From contig NZ_CP045423.1 of the NCBI RefSeq assembly GCF_009363855.1, positions 124,001 to 188,000 of the forward strand: a DNA stretch of 64,000 bases. The letters are read 5' to 3'. The stretch comes from Microvirga thermotolerans. GTDB taxonomy: Bacteria > Pseudomonadota > Alphaproteobacteria > Rhizobiales > Beijerinckiaceae. The notes under the pieces were generated by a model. That model saw only the letters and a list, made by a program, of their open reading frames with translations, had not been told where the DNA came from and ran no database searches. Positions 41,936-50,858 of this stretch are shown here, piece by piece. The position numbers and the translations under genes were made by a program. Within the stretch, counting starts at the first letter, position 1. Every line of letters begins with the position of its first letter.

Positions 41936-43498
41936 CTACCCGACCGCGAACAGGTCCCGGCTGTCGGAGCTCGCCGCCGGCTCCTCGAAGGCGTTCGGGT
42001 CGCCCGGGGCGGTCTCCCAGCCGAGGTCGGGCAGGGCGATGATGCGCAGGCCCCGCGGGTCGTTGCGGGTCACCACGATGTTGCGGCTCTCCATGTAGGC
42101 GACGAGGCGCCGGGCGCGGCCGGGGGAGCGGCTGCCGCAGGCGCGGGCGATCTCCCCGTCCGGCGGGCAGGGCGCCCCTTCCAGCGCGGCGCGGGCGAGG
42201 AGCAGGTAGACCCCCTGGATGTCCTCCGCGAGGTCGGCGGCGAAGGCCACCGCGCGGTCCCATTCCGTGCCTTCGGCGGTGGCGGTGTCCACGCCGGCCC
42301 GCGCCACCGCGAGGCGGCGGCGGAAGGCGGGCAGGCTCAGGGGCTCCCCGCCGATGCGGCGGATGCGGCAGCGCACCAGAAAGTCCTGGTAGAGCACCGC
42401 CACCGTGCGGAAGGCGGCCTCCGGATCCTCCAGGATCTCGCGCAGGACCGCATCGAGGGCGGCATCGCGCTCGGCCCGGGTTTCCTCCGTCGCCTCGGCG
42501 GCCTGGGGCTCCGGCGCCGCGGCGGCGCGGGTGCGGGCGAGCTGGGCCAGGAGGTCGTTCGTGGAGGGCGGCGGAGGCGGCGGGGCGCGCCGGGGCGCGG
42601 CGGGCCGCACCGCGCGCTCGTCCTCTCCCGCCTTGAAGATCAGGTCGCGGGCGTCCTCCGCCGGCTGCTCCGGCAGGGGCACGAGCTTGAAGTTGCCGCT
42701 GCGGGCGGAAGTCTCCACCGGGCCGATGCGGATCGGCACCGGGCGGCGCGAGAGGGCGGGCCCCAGCGCCACGAAGTGGCCGCGCTCCAGGTCGCGGAAC
42801 ATCTCCGCCTGGCGGCGCTCCATGCCGAGGAGATCGGCGGCGCGGGCCATGTCGATGTCGAGGAAGGTCCGGCCCATGAGGAAGTTGGACGCCTCCGCCG
42901 CCACGTTCTTGGCAAGCTTGGCGAGGCGCTGGGTGGCGATGATGCCGGCGAGCCCCCGCTTGCGGCCGCGGCACATGAGGTTCGTCATGGCCCCGAGGGA
43001 CACCTTGCGCGCCTCGTCGGACACCTCCCCCGCCGCGGCGGGGGCGAAGAGCTGCGCCTCGTCCACCACCACGAGCATGGGATACCAGTAGTCGCGCTCC
43101 GCGTCGAACAGGCCGCCGAGGAAGGCGGCGGCGCAGCGCATCTGCGCTTCCGCGTCGAGCCCCTCCAGGCTCAGCACCACCGAGACCCGGTGCTGGCGCA
43201 CCCGCGCGGCGATGCGCTGGAGGTCGCCCTCGCTGCGGGCGGCATCCACCACCACGTGCCCGAACCTGTCGGCGAGGGTCACGAAATCCCCCTCCGGGTC
43301 GATGACCGCCTGCTGGACGACGGAGGCGCTCTGCTCCAGGAGCCGGCGCAGGAGGTGGGACTTGCCCGATCCGGAATTGCCCTGGACGAGCAGGCGCGTG
43401 GCCAGAAGCTCCTCGAGGTCGAGCATGGCCGCGGTCCCCGGCGCGCCGCCGGAGACAGGTCCCGAGGACACCTGCCCCATCTCGATGCCGACCTTCAT
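41936..43498 (-). CDS. HerA/DUF87-like ATPase
   Basis: A 520-residue cytosolic P-loop ATPase. Walker A GNSGSGKS is at 40-47, preceded by TRLLVQ, and DPEGDFVTLADRFGHVVVD follows. Walker B is MLVVVDEAQLFAP (~135-147), with the HerA-type KRGLAGIIATQRLAKLAKN segment (Arg/sensor region). Residues ~270-340 are a Pro/Ala-rich linker, and the C-terminal ~150 residues form a helical domain with no recognised match. HerA proteins are DNA-translocating ATPases that work with NurA nucleases in repair or with partners in defence; no NurA, SIR2 or nuclease gene is adjacent here. The biological role is unknown. Confidence 0.82.
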   Translation of the reverse strand: MKVGIEMGQVSSGPVSGGAPGTAAMLDLEELLATRLLVQGNSGSGKSHLLRRLLEQSASVVQQAVIDPEGDFVTLADRFGHVVVDAARSEGDLQRIAARVRQHRVSVVLSLEGLDAEAQMRCAAAFLGGLFDAERDYWYPMLVVVDEAQLFAPAAAGEVSDEARKVSLGAMTNLMCRGRKRGLAGIIATQRLAKLAKNVAAEASNFLMGRTFLDIDMARAADLLGMERRQAEMFRDLERGHFVALGPALSRRPVPIRIGPVETSARSGNFKLVPLPEQPAEDARDLIFKAGEDERAVRPAAPRRAPPPPPPSTNDLLAQLARTRAAAAPEPQAAEATEETRAERDAALDAVLREILEDPEAAFRTVAVLYQDFLVRCRIRRIGGEPLSLPAFRRRLAVARAGVDTATAEGTEWDRAVAFAADLAEDIQGVYLLLARAALEGAPCPPDGEIARACGSRSPGRARRLVAYMESRNIVVTRNDPRGLRIIALPDLGWETAPGDPNAFEEPAASSDSRDLFAVG

Positions 43499-43690
43499 GC
43501 GCCTCCCTCTTTTCCACGACGACTGCCGCCCTCCTAACACGGCGGGCGTCCCGAAAGTGCCAGGAAAGCGGGAATGCTCCACAGGCTTGAACCGCTATCC
43601 CCAGCCATGGCGCCGCAGGCACCGCGAAACCGCCGCGATGCGGGCGCATCCTGCACCCGTCGACCGCCCCGATTGGGCGCCGGAGGAACG

Positions 43691-43930
43691 ATGTCGCCGT
43701 TCCCGCCCGCCATTCCGGTCCCCTTCCCCGCCAGGCTTCTGCCGGAGGGGCCGTGGCGGTTCGCGCCCTCCGCCGCGGGCAGCCGCTCCGTCCTGGACCG
43801 GGCCGGGGATGCGCCTCCGCCCCCGGCCGCCGCCGAGCGGGCCCAGACGGCCTTCGAGGCGGTGGGTCTCTTCCTCCTCGTTCTGATCGGGCTCGCGGCC
43901 GTGTGGATCATGGTCCGGGGCAGGGTCTGA
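43691..43930 (+). CDS. Small single-pass membrane protein
   Basis: A 79-residue protein. The N-terminal half is Pro/Ala-rich and cytosolic or periplasmic, and one C-terminal helix (~57-74, AVGLFLLVLIGLAAVWIM) is followed by RGRV. The ATG has GGAGGAACG directly upstream, which decides the start. No family is recognised. It is not obviously in an operon. Confidence 0.6.
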   Translation: MSPFPPAIPVPFPARLLPEGPWRFAPSAAGSRSVLDRAGDAPPPPAAAERAQTAFEAVGLFLLVLIGLAAVWIMVRGRV

Positions 43931-44100
43931 GGAGCGCCAGCGCCGCCCGGACTCTCCTCGCCCGGGCCTGCCCCGCCCTCCCCCCTCCTCTCTCCGGCGG
44001 CGAGAGCGGCGGGCCGCCCGGAAGACGCGGATTCTGCGGCGGCCCGGCAGAACCGCGCCCGCCGGAGCCGGGTCGACAGGGGCGGCAAAGGAGCATATAG

Positions 44101-44118
44101 TGACTGACCAGTCAGTCA
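44101..44118. promoter_or_regulatory. TetR-type operator (TGACTGACCAGTCAGTCA)
   Basis: 16 of 18 positions are palindromic (TGACTGAC / GTCAGTCA arms), and the site ends 15 bp before the TetR gene start. TGACTGACxxGTCAGTCA is a classic TetR-family operator form, so the gene and the efflux operon behind it are probably auto-repressed. Confidence 0.75.
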
Positions 44119-44133
44119 TTACAAGGCTCGGCC

Positions 44134-44781
44134 GTGGCGAACAGGCAGGTGAGGACGCGTCGGGCTCCGGCCCGCAGGGAGGAGGACCGGCAGGCCAAGC
44201 TCCGGGCGATCCTCGACGCGGCGCTCGACGTCTTCCTGGAGAAGGGGTTCACCGAGGCGCGGCTGGAGGACGTGGCGGCGCGGGCGGGCGTCGCCAAGGG
44301 AACGATCTATCTCTACGTCCCCTCCAAGCAGGCCTTGCTGGAGGCCCTGATCCGCTCCGGGATCGGCGGGCCCATCGGGGCCGTCGAGCAGCACGTGCTG
44401 GCCCTCGACGCCTCTGCGGAGGAGAAGCTCAGGGCCCTGTTCGCCTTCCTGCGCAAGGAGATCCTCGGCACGCGACGGGTCGACGTCGTGCGCCTCGTGC
44501 TCACGGAGGCCTGGCGCTTCCCGCAGCTCGCCGAGATCTACCACCGGGAGGTGATCGGCACGGGCCTGCGGCTCCTGCGCGCCATCGCCGCGCAGGGCGT
44601 CGCCACGGGGGAGTTCCGGTCCGATGCGCTCATGCGCTTCCCGCAGCTCGCCATCGCACCCGGCGTCCTCGCCCTCCTGTGGACCAGCTTCTTCCAGCGG
44701 ATCGATCCCCTGGACGTGGAAGGCATGCTGGACACCCACTTGGCCCTCGTCATGCGGGCGCTGAAAGGACCTGGCCCATGA
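44134..44781 (+). CDS. TetR-family regulator of the efflux operon
   Basis: A 215-residue repressor: helix-turn-helix at ~25-70 (ILDAALDVFLEKGFTEARLE; VAARAGVAKGTIYLYVPSKQ) and a ligand-binding helical domain with a TetR_C-type C-terminus. It uses a GTG start. A nearly perfect operator lies 15 bp upstream, indicating autorepression. The stop overlaps the ATG of the HlyD gene (ATGA), so it is the first gene of the operon. The ligand is unknown. Confidence 0.9.
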   Translation: MANRQVRTRRAPARREEDRQAKLRAILDAALDVFLEKGFTEARLEDVAARAGVAKGTIYLYVPSKQALLEALIRSGIGGPIGAVEQHVLALDASAEEKLRALFAFLRKEILGTRRVDVVRLVLTEAWRFPQLAEIYHREVIGTGLRLLRAIAAQGVATGEFRSDALMRFPQLAIAPGVLALLWTSFFQRIDPLDVEGMLDTHLALVMRALKGPGP

Positions 44782-45770
44782 CCCGGCGAATCCTCGCCGC
44801 GCTCGCCCTCCTCGCCGCCTTGGCCGCAGCGGGGGCCGCCTTCTGGCACTACGGGCGCCGGGACGAGGGCCCCGAGCGCTTCCAGGGCTACGTGGAGGGC
44901 TATCTGGTCTTCATGGCGCCCGAGGAGGGCGGGCGGATCGACAGCCTCGCCGTGCGGGAGGGCGACACGGTCGAGGCGGGAAGGGTCCTGTTCGAGCTCG
45001 ATTCCTCCCTCCAGGAGGCCCAGCGCCGGGAGGCGGAGGCGCGCCGGGAGCAGGCGAAGGCGCAGCTTTCCAACCTGCAGTCCTCCCTGCAGCGGCCCGA
45101 GCAGATCGCGGTGCTGCGGGCCCAGGAGGAGCGCGCCAGGGCGCAGCTCGACCTCTCGCAGGCCGAACTCGACCGGCAGCAGGCCCTCTATGCCCGCGGA
45201 ATCGCCGCCAAGGCCCAGTTCGACCAGGCGCGGACGGCCTTCGAGCGCGACAGGGCGGCCCTTCAGGAGGTCCAGCGGCAGATCCAGGCGGGCCAGATCG
45301 CCGCCCGCTCGGCCGAGATCGAGGCGGCGCGGGCCGCGGTGGAGGTGGCCGAGGCCGCCCTGCGCCAGGCCGAGACCCGTCTCGCCAAGCGCCGGGTGGC
45401 GGCCCCGGAGAGGGCGCAGGTGGAGGACGTGTATTTCCGCGCCGGCGAGACCGTGAACGCAGGCCAGCCCGTGCTCGCGCTCCTGCCGCCCGCGAACCGG
45501 CGCATCCGCTTCTACGTGCCGGAGCGCAGCCTTCACGCTTTCGCCCTGGGCCAGGTCGTCGGCCTCTCCTGCGACGGCTGCGCGGCCTCCCTGAAGGCGC
45601 GAGTGAGCTTCATGTCGGGCGAGGCGGAATACACGCCGCCGGTGATCTTCAGCGAGCAGGAGCGCGCCAAGCTGGTGTTCCGCCTCGAGGCGCAGCCCCT
45701 CGACGGGGCGAGCCTGCCCATCGGCCTGCCGGTGAGCGTCGTGCGCCTGCCGGCGGAGACGCCGCCGTGA
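44778..45770 (+). CDS. HlyD-family membrane fusion protein (YhiI-like)
   Basis: A 330-residue periplasmic adaptor. It has an N-terminal anchor helix (~5-22), a biotinyl-lipoyl-like start (GYVEGYLVFMAPEEGGRIDS), a long coiled-coil hairpin (~85-200) and a beta-barrel domain (RIRFYVPERSLHAFALGQVV). It links an ABC exporter to an outer membrane channel. Its start overlaps the tetR stop, and its own stop overlaps the GTG of the ATPase gene. Confidence 0.9.
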   Translation: MTRRILAALALLAALAAAGAAFWHYGRRDEGPERFQGYVEGYLVFMAPEEGGRIDSLAVREGDTVEAGRVLFELDSSLQEAQRREAEARREQAKAQLSNLQSSLQRPEQIAVLRAQEERARAQLDLSQAELDRQQALYARGIAAKAQFDQARTAFERDRAALQEVQRQIQAGQIAARSAEIEAARAAVEVAEAALRQAETRLAKRRVAAPERAQVEDVYFRAGETVNAGQPVLALLPPANRRIRFYVPERSLHAFALGQVVGLSCDGCAASLKARVSFMSGEAEYTPPVIFSEQERAKLVFRLEAQPLDGASLPIGLPVSVVRLPAETPP

Positions 45771-46702
45771 CCGCCCCCGCCGCAGATGTCGTCATCGACG
45801 TCGAGGGGCTGACCAAGTCCTTCGGCGGCCGCCCCGTGGTGCGCAATCTCTCCATGCAGGTGCGCCGGGGCCTGATCTACGGCTTCCTCGGCCCGAACGG
45901 CAGCGGCAAGACCACGACGCTGCGCATGCTCTGCGGCCTGCTGACGCCCGACAGCGGCCACGGCACCTGCCTCGGCTACGACATCCTCACCCAGTCTGCC
46001 GAGATCAAGCGGCACGTGGGCTACATGACCCAGCGCTTCTCCCTCTATGCGGACCTCTCCATCCGCGAGAACCTGGAATTCGTCGCGCGGGTCTACAATC
46101 TGGAGCGTCCCCGCGCAGCCGCCGACGCGGCGATCCGGCGCCTCGGGCTCGAGAACCGCGCCGGGCAGCTCGCCGGCGAACTGTCCGGCGGCTGGAAGCA
46201 GCGCCTCGCGCTCGGCGCCTGCATCCTCCCCGGGCCGCAGCTCCTGCTCCTCGACGAGCCGACCGCCGGGGTCGACCCGAAGGCGCGGCGGGAATTCTGG
46301 GACGAGATCCATGCCCTCGCCCACCAGGGCATGACCGTGCTGGTCTCGACCCACTACATGGACGAGGCGGAGCGCTGCCACGAGATCGCGTACATCGCCT
46401 ATGGCGAGCTCCTCGCCCGGGGCACCGTCGATGCGGTGATCGCCGACGCGCACCTTGCGACCTACGTGGTCACCGGGCCCGGCCTCGCGGACCTTGCAGA
46501 GGCGCTGAAGGGGCGCGAGGGCGTGGACATGGTGGCCCCGTTCGGGACGGCGCTCCACGTGAGCGGGCGCGACAGGGCCAGGCTCGACGCGGCGACGCGG
46601 GACCTTCGCGAGGGCGGCGCGCAGCGCTGGGCCCCGGGCGAGCCGACCCTGGAAGACGTCTTCATCGACCTGATGAGCCGCACGAAGGACAATTTCGCAT
46701 GA
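45767..46702 (+). CDS. ABC-2 type exporter ATP-binding protein
   Basis: A 311-residue ATPase: Walker A GPNGSGKTT (~44-52), Q-loop in YMTQRFSLYADLSIRENL, signature LSGGWKQRLALG, Walker B QLLLLDEPTAGVDP, and H-loop STHYMDEAERC. The C-terminal extension (~215-311) is typical of CcmA/YhiH-like drug exporters. It uses a GTG start overlapping the previous stop and is coupled by ATGA to the permease gene. Confidence 0.93.
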   Translation: MTAPAADVVIDVEGLTKSFGGRPVVRNLSMQVRRGLIYGFLGPNGSGKTTTLRMLCGLLTPDSGHGTCLGYDILTQSAEIKRHVGYMTQRFSLYADLSIRENLEFVARVYNLERPRAAADAAIRRLGLENRAGQLAGELSGGWKQRLALGACILPGPQLLLLDEPTAGVDPKARREFWDEIHALAHQGMTVLVSTHYMDEAERCHEIAYIAYGELLARGTVDAVIADAHLATYVVTGPGLADLAEALKGREGVDMVAPFGTALHVSGRDRARLDAATRDLREGGAQRWAPGEPTLEDVFIDLMSRTKDNFA

Positions 46703-47868
46703 GCGCCGGGGCCGCCCCCGACCGCCGGACCCGGGGCCTGCGCGCCTCCCTCGGCCGCGTCTTCGCGGCCTTCCTCAAGGAGCTGCTGCAGCTGCGCCGG
46801 GACCGGATCACCTTCGCGACGATGATCTTCATCCCGCTCATGCAGCTCCTCCTCTTCGGCTACGCCATCAACACGGACCCGAAGAACCTGCCGACCGCCG
46901 TCCTGATCCAGGACGAGAGCGCCTTCGCGCGCTCCTTCGTGGCGGCCCTGCGCGTGAGCGGCTATTTCGACATCCGCGTCGCGGCGGAGAGCGAGGCGGA
47001 GCTCGACCACCTGATCCTGTCGGGCCGGGTCCAGTTCGGGGTGCAGATCCCGGCGCATTTCGGCCGCGACGTCATCCGCGGCGAGCGGCCGGCCCTGCTC
47101 GTGGTGGCGGACGCGAGCGACCCGGTGGCGTCGGGCAGCGCGGTGACCGCGCTGCAGGGGCTCAGCGCCACCGTCTTCTCCCGCGATCTCGCCGGCCCCG
47201 TCGCCGCGCGCGCCGCGCAGGCGCCGCCCTTCGAGCTGCGCATCCACCGGCGCTACAATCCGGCCGGCGAGACGCGGCTCAACATCGTGCCCGGCCTCAT
47301 GGGCACGATCCTCACCCTCACCATGCTGATCTTCACCGCCCTCTCCGTCACCCGCGAGGTGGAGCGCGGCACCATGGAAAGCCTGCTCGCCATGCCGATC
47401 CGGCCCGTGGAGATCATGCTCGGCAAGATCGCGCCCTATCTCGCGATCGGCGGCCTTCAGGCGGGGCTCATCCTGGGAGCCGCGAAGCTCCTCTTCGGCG
47501 TGCCGGTGGTGGGCAGCCTCGGGCTCCTCGTCGCCCTGACCCTGCTCTTCATCCTCGCGAACCTGTCGGTGGGATACACCTTCTCGACGGTCGCCCGCAG
47601 CCAGCTCCAGGCGATGCAGATGTCGTTCTTCTTCTTTCTGCCGAGCATCCTGCTCTCGGGCTTCATGTTCCCCTTCCGCGGCATGCCCGGCTGGGCGCAG
47701 GTCGTCGGCGAGATCCTGCCGCTCACCCATTACCTGCGCATCGTGCGCGGCATCATGCTGAAGGGCGCCGCCTTCGTGGACCTGCAGACCGACGTGCTGG
47801 CCCTCGGCCTCTTCGCCCTGGTCGCCATGGGCGTCGCGGTGGCCCGGTTCCGCCAGACCCTCGACTGA
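46699..47868 (+). CDS. ABC-2 type exporter permease
   Basis: A 389-residue inner membrane protein of the ABC2_membrane (YhhJ/YbhS-like) family. TM1 lies at ~35-53 (ITFATMIFIPLMQLLLFGYAI), a periplasmic domain spans ~55-185, and five further helices include IVPGLMGTILTLTMLIFTAL and MQMSFFFFLPSILLSGFMFP, with the conserved VEIMLGKIAPY loop. It completes a TetR-HlyD-ATPase-permease operon whose genes all overlap. The exported compound is unknown. Confidence 0.92.
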   Translation: MSAGAAPDRRTRGLRASLGRVFAAFLKELLQLRRDRITFATMIFIPLMQLLLFGYAINTDPKNLPTAVLIQDESAFARSFVAALRVSGYFDIRVAAESEAELDHLILSGRVQFGVQIPAHFGRDVIRGERPALLVVADASDPVASGSAVTALQGLSATVFSRDLAGPVAARAAQAPPFELRIHRRYNPAGETRLNIVPGLMGTILTLTMLIFTALSVTREVERGTMESLLAMPIRPVEIMLGKIAPYLAIGGLQAGLILGAAKLLFGVPVVGSLGLLVALTLLFILANLSVGYTFSTVARSQLQAMQMSFFFFLPSILLSGFMFPFRGMPGWAQVVGEILPLTHYLRIVRGIMLKGAAFVDLQTDVLALGLFALVAMGVAVARFRQTLD

Positions 47869-47888
47869 CGGGGCGGCCGGCCCGCCGG

Positions 47889-49397
47889 TCAGTCCGCGAT
47901 CGCCGCCTCGGCCGCCTTGGCCGCGCCGCTGCGCAGGGGGCGCTCCTCCATGGCGAGCAGGAAGGCGAGGGCGAGGGCGAAGCCCGCGGCGGCGGCCATG
48001 AATACGTGGGCGAACACCCGGGAGAGATCGACCCCGCTGCGGGCCGCGACGCCGGCGAGGCTCTCGAAATCCGCCGCGCCGCCCAGGCCGCTCCCCCCGA
48101 GCACGATGGCGCCGAAGATCGCGACGATGAACGCCCCGCCGAGGGAGCGGAAGAAATTGGCCGTTCCCGTCGCGGTGCCGAGCTGGTGGACGGCGACCGC
48201 GTTCTGGATGGCGACCGTGGAGACCGGCAGCAGGGTGCCGAGCCCGATGCTGATCACGCCGAGGATGATCTCGATGCCGGGGAAGGGGAGCCGGTCCCCG
48301 AGGAGCGCCAGGGCCGCGGTCGCCGCCATGGCGACGCAGAGCCCCGCCACCGGCAGACGCTTGTAGTGCCGGACCCGCGCCATGGTGCGCCCCGACAGGG
48401 TCGCGCCCGCCACCGTGCCGACCATGAGGGGAATGAGCGCGAGGCCCGAGACGCTCGCGGAGATGCCGCGCACGGCCTCGAAATAGACCGGAAGGTAGAT
48501 GGTCAGGCCGATATAGGTCCCCATGCCGAAGCAGGCTGAGAGAGTGCCCATGCGCACGACCGGATTGTGCAGGACGCCCGGCGGGATCAGCGGCTCCGGC
48601 GCGGTGCGCATCCGCAGGGCGAAGAGCAGCCACAGCAGGCCGGAGGCGGCGACGAGTCCGAGGACCGGCGGCGAGCCCCAGGGATGGCGCAGCCCGCCCC
48701 AGCTCAGCGCCAGGAGCAGGGACACGGTGGCGGCCACGAGGAGAAGCGCCCCGAGCAGGTCGAGCCGGTGCGGCCGGTCGTGCCGCGGCAGCTTCTTCAG
48801 GGTATGGAAGGCGATGGCGAGGGCGATCAGCCCGAGGGGCAGGTTGATCCAGAAGATCACCGACCAGTGCAGGTGCTCCGCGAAGAAGCCGCCGAGCACG
48901 GGCCCGACCAGGCTCGACGTCATGAATACGCTGGCGAAGTAGACCTGGTACTTCGCGCGCTCCTTCGGCGCCACCAGATCGGCCACGATGGTCTGGCCCA
49001 GGGCGATCAGCCCGCCGCCGCCGAGCCCCTGCAGGCCCCGGGCGAGGATGAGCACGATCATGCTCGGGGCGAGCGCGCAGGCGATCGACCCGAGCACGAA
49101 CACGACGATGCCGATGAGCATGGTGACCCGCCGGCCGTGGCTGTCGCTGAACTTGCCGTAGAGGGGCGTCACCGCCGTGGCGGTGAGGAGATAGACGGTC
49201 ACGACCCAGGGCAGATGCTCCAGATCGCCGAGCTCGCGGCCGATGGTCGGCAGGGCGGTGGCGATGATGGTCTGGTCGAGGGCGGCGAGCAGCATCGCCA
49301 GCATGATGCCGACGATGATGGTGCGGATCTCCGCCTGGCTGAGGGCGGAGGAGGCGGGCTGCGGGGAGGGGGAGGCGGATCGATCCATGGATTCCAT
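47889..49397 (-). CDS. DHA2-family MFS efflux transporter
   Basis: A 502-residue transporter with 14 predicted helices. DHA2 landmarks are LDQTIIATALPTIGRELGDL (motif D1), YLLTATAVTPLYGKFSDSHGRR (motif A) and GLVAPKERAKYQVYFAS with GPVLGGFF (motif C). It probably exports drugs or cationic compounds using the proton gradient (EmrB/MDR-like). It is convergent with the TetR-ABC operon, 20 bp apart; no EmrA partner is adjacent. Confidence 0.92.
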   Translation of the reverse strand: MESMDRSASPSPQPASSALSQAEIRTIIVGIMLAMLLAALDQTIIATALPTIGRELGDLEHLPWVVTVYLLTATAVTPLYGKFSDSHGRRVTMLIGIVVFVLGSIACALAPSMIVLILARGLQGLGGGGLIALGQTIVADLVAPKERAKYQVYFASVFMTSSLVGPVLGGFFAEHLHWSVIFWINLPLGLIALAIAFHTLKKLPRHDRPHRLDLLGALLLVAATVSLLLALSWGGLRHPWGSPPVLGLVAASGLLWLLFALRMRTAPEPLIPPGVLHNPVVRMGTLSACFGMGTYIGLTIYLPVYFEAVRGISASVSGLALIPLMVGTVAGATLSGRTMARVRHYKRLPVAGLCVAMAATAALALLGDRLPFPGIEIILGVISIGLGTLLPVSTVAIQNAVAVHQLGTATGTANFFRSLGGAFIVAIFGAIVLGGSGLGGAADFESLAGVAARSGVDLSRVFAHVFMAAAAGFALALAFLLAMEERPLRSGAAKAAEAAIAD

Positions 49398-49491
49398 CGC
49401 GTTGCTGCGGGCTTCTTAGGAGACCGGGAGCGTCCTGTCCCGAAACCCCGCCGCAGGCCTGATATGCGCACGGCCCCCGGAGCGGTTCCCG

Positions 49492-49523
49492 GCCCGGGGC
49501 GGTTTGCGCAAACCGCCCCGGGC
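49492..49523. repeat. 32-bp perfect palindrome
   Basis: Arms of 16 bases with no mismatch and no loop; the left arm is GCCCGGGGCGGTTTGC. It lies 8 bp from dispersed repeat copy 2, downstream of the cyclase gene. It could be a factor-independent terminator or a protein-binding site. Confidence 0.75.
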
Positions 49524-49530
49524 GCCCCAG

Positions 49531-49632
49531 CCATCGAGCGCAAAAGTGGGAACCGGTTCTGCACGAAAAAGATGCGGCGAATCAAAAGCCTGGAGTATCG
49601 GATGCGAGTTCGACTTCTCGTCCGACGCTCTA
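49531..49632. repeat. ~100-bp dispersed intergenic repeat, copy 2 (inverted relative to copy 1)
   Basis: Read on the minus strand it begins TAGAGCGTCGGACGAGAA and ends with ACCGGTTCCCACTTTTGCGC, matching copy 1 at 12146-12250 along its length with scattered differences. As with copy 1, its first TAG is the stop codon of the adjacent gene. Confidence 0.8.
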
Positions 49633-50661
49633 GGCCCGCCGGAGGCCGGAGCGCAGGGCGAAGAGGCCGAGCGGCTGGTCGCGGCCGCGCAGGGCGCGCA
49701 GGCCGAGGTCCTCGAAGGCGAAGCCGGGAGGGACCTTCAGCCGCGACAGGAGGTCGGAGGAGACCAGCACCGTCTCGCCGAGTTCCCGGCAGAGCGCCTC
49801 GAGCCGGGAGGTGGTGTTCACCGTGTCGCCGAAATACGCGATCTTGTGCTTCTCCACGCCCACGTCCGCCGTGACGACGGGCCCGCAATGCAGGGCGACG
49901 CGGAAATCGGGCGTGATCCCGAACCGGGCCTGCCAGGTGGCGGCGTCGCGGTCGATCTGCTCCCGGATCGCGCGGATGACGTTCAGGCACCGGGCATCCC
50001 GGACGCCGCGCTCGAGGGGCCAGGTCACCATCGCCATGTCGCCGATATAGTCGTCGATGGAGCCGCGGCAGCGCCGGACCGGCTCCGCGAGCGCGGCCAT
50101 GAAGTCGCCGAGCAGCGCCTGGAAGCGCATGTCGCCGAGATCCTCCGCGAGGCTCGTCGAGCCGACGAGGTCGATGAACAGGAAGACGCGCTCCTCGCTC
50201 ACGGGCCTGTGGTAGCGGCCGATGAGCAGGTTGACGAACATCTCCGTGCCGATCAGGTCGCGCATGCGCAGCACGAACCCGGCGACGGCGGAGACCGCCA
50301 GCGAATAGAGGACCACCCGCGTCGACGGGAGCATCAGATCGACGAGGGTCTCCGGGAGCAAGCCGGCGTTCCAGATGAGGCTGCCCGCGACCGCGTTGCC
50401 CAGGACGATGAGGGCGAGATAGGCGGCCACGGACCCGGCGAGATAGAGGGGCGTGGAGAGCCGCCGCAGGCGCGCCTGGATGCCGGACAGGATCAGGCGC
50501 CGCTCGAAGGCGAGCAGGAGGGTGCCCGTGCAGGCGCCGTAGATCGCCGAGATCGCCGGATGCACCGTGCCGAAGATGAGGCCGTACAGCGCGCCGGCGC
50601 CGGCGCCGAACAGGACCGCCCCGGTCCAGAACAACGGTCCGAATCGCACTGCGCACCTCAT
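49630..50661 (-). CDS. Class III adenylate/guanylate cyclase with membrane domain
   Basis: A 343-residue protein. The N-terminal half has about five or six helices (residues ~10-140). The C-terminal class III cyclase domain (~165-330) contains FLFIDLVGSTSLAEDLG (metal Asp), VTWPLERGVRDARCL and the YFGDTVNTTSRLEALC signature (Asn/Arg catalytic pair). It probably makes cAMP in response to a membrane signal. The TAG stop is contributed by a dispersed repeat, so a longer ancestral C-terminus is possible. No partner gene is adjacent. Confidence 0.9.
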   Translation of the reverse strand: MRCAVRFGPLFWTGAVLFGAGAGALYGLIFGTVHPAISAIYGACTGTLLLAFERRLILSGIQARLRRLSTPLYLAGSVAAYLALIVLGNAVAGSLIWNAGLLPETLVDLMLPSTRVVLYSLAVSAVAGFVLRMRDLIGTEMFVNLLIGRYHRPVSEERVFLFIDLVGSTSLAEDLGDMRFQALLGDFMAALAEPVRRCRGSIDDYIGDMAMVTWPLERGVRDARCLNVIRAIREQIDRDAATWQARFGITPDFRVALHCGPVVTADVGVEKHKIAYFGDTVNTTSRLEALCRELGETVLVSSDLLSRLKVPPGFAFEDLGLRALRGRDQPLGLFALRSGLRRA

Positions 50662-50858
50662 CGGTTTCGGGTTCGCGGGTGGGGCATCGAACGGCGGGCC
50701 GAAAGCGGAGTCTGCCCTCCGGTCTCCCTGTCGTAGCCGAGGCGGCCAAGCTTGTCACCGCCGCGGCGGGCGATTCGCATGTGGACGCGCGCCCCGGTTC
50801 GGCCGGACCGGCTTGCCGGAGCGGCAGGGTTCGGGCTAGCTGGGTGGAAGTTCCGCAA

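Noticed and set aside
41936..43498. A HerA-based anti-phage system
   Set aside because: No adjacent SIR2, DUF4297 or nuclease partner; reported only as an orphan ATPase.
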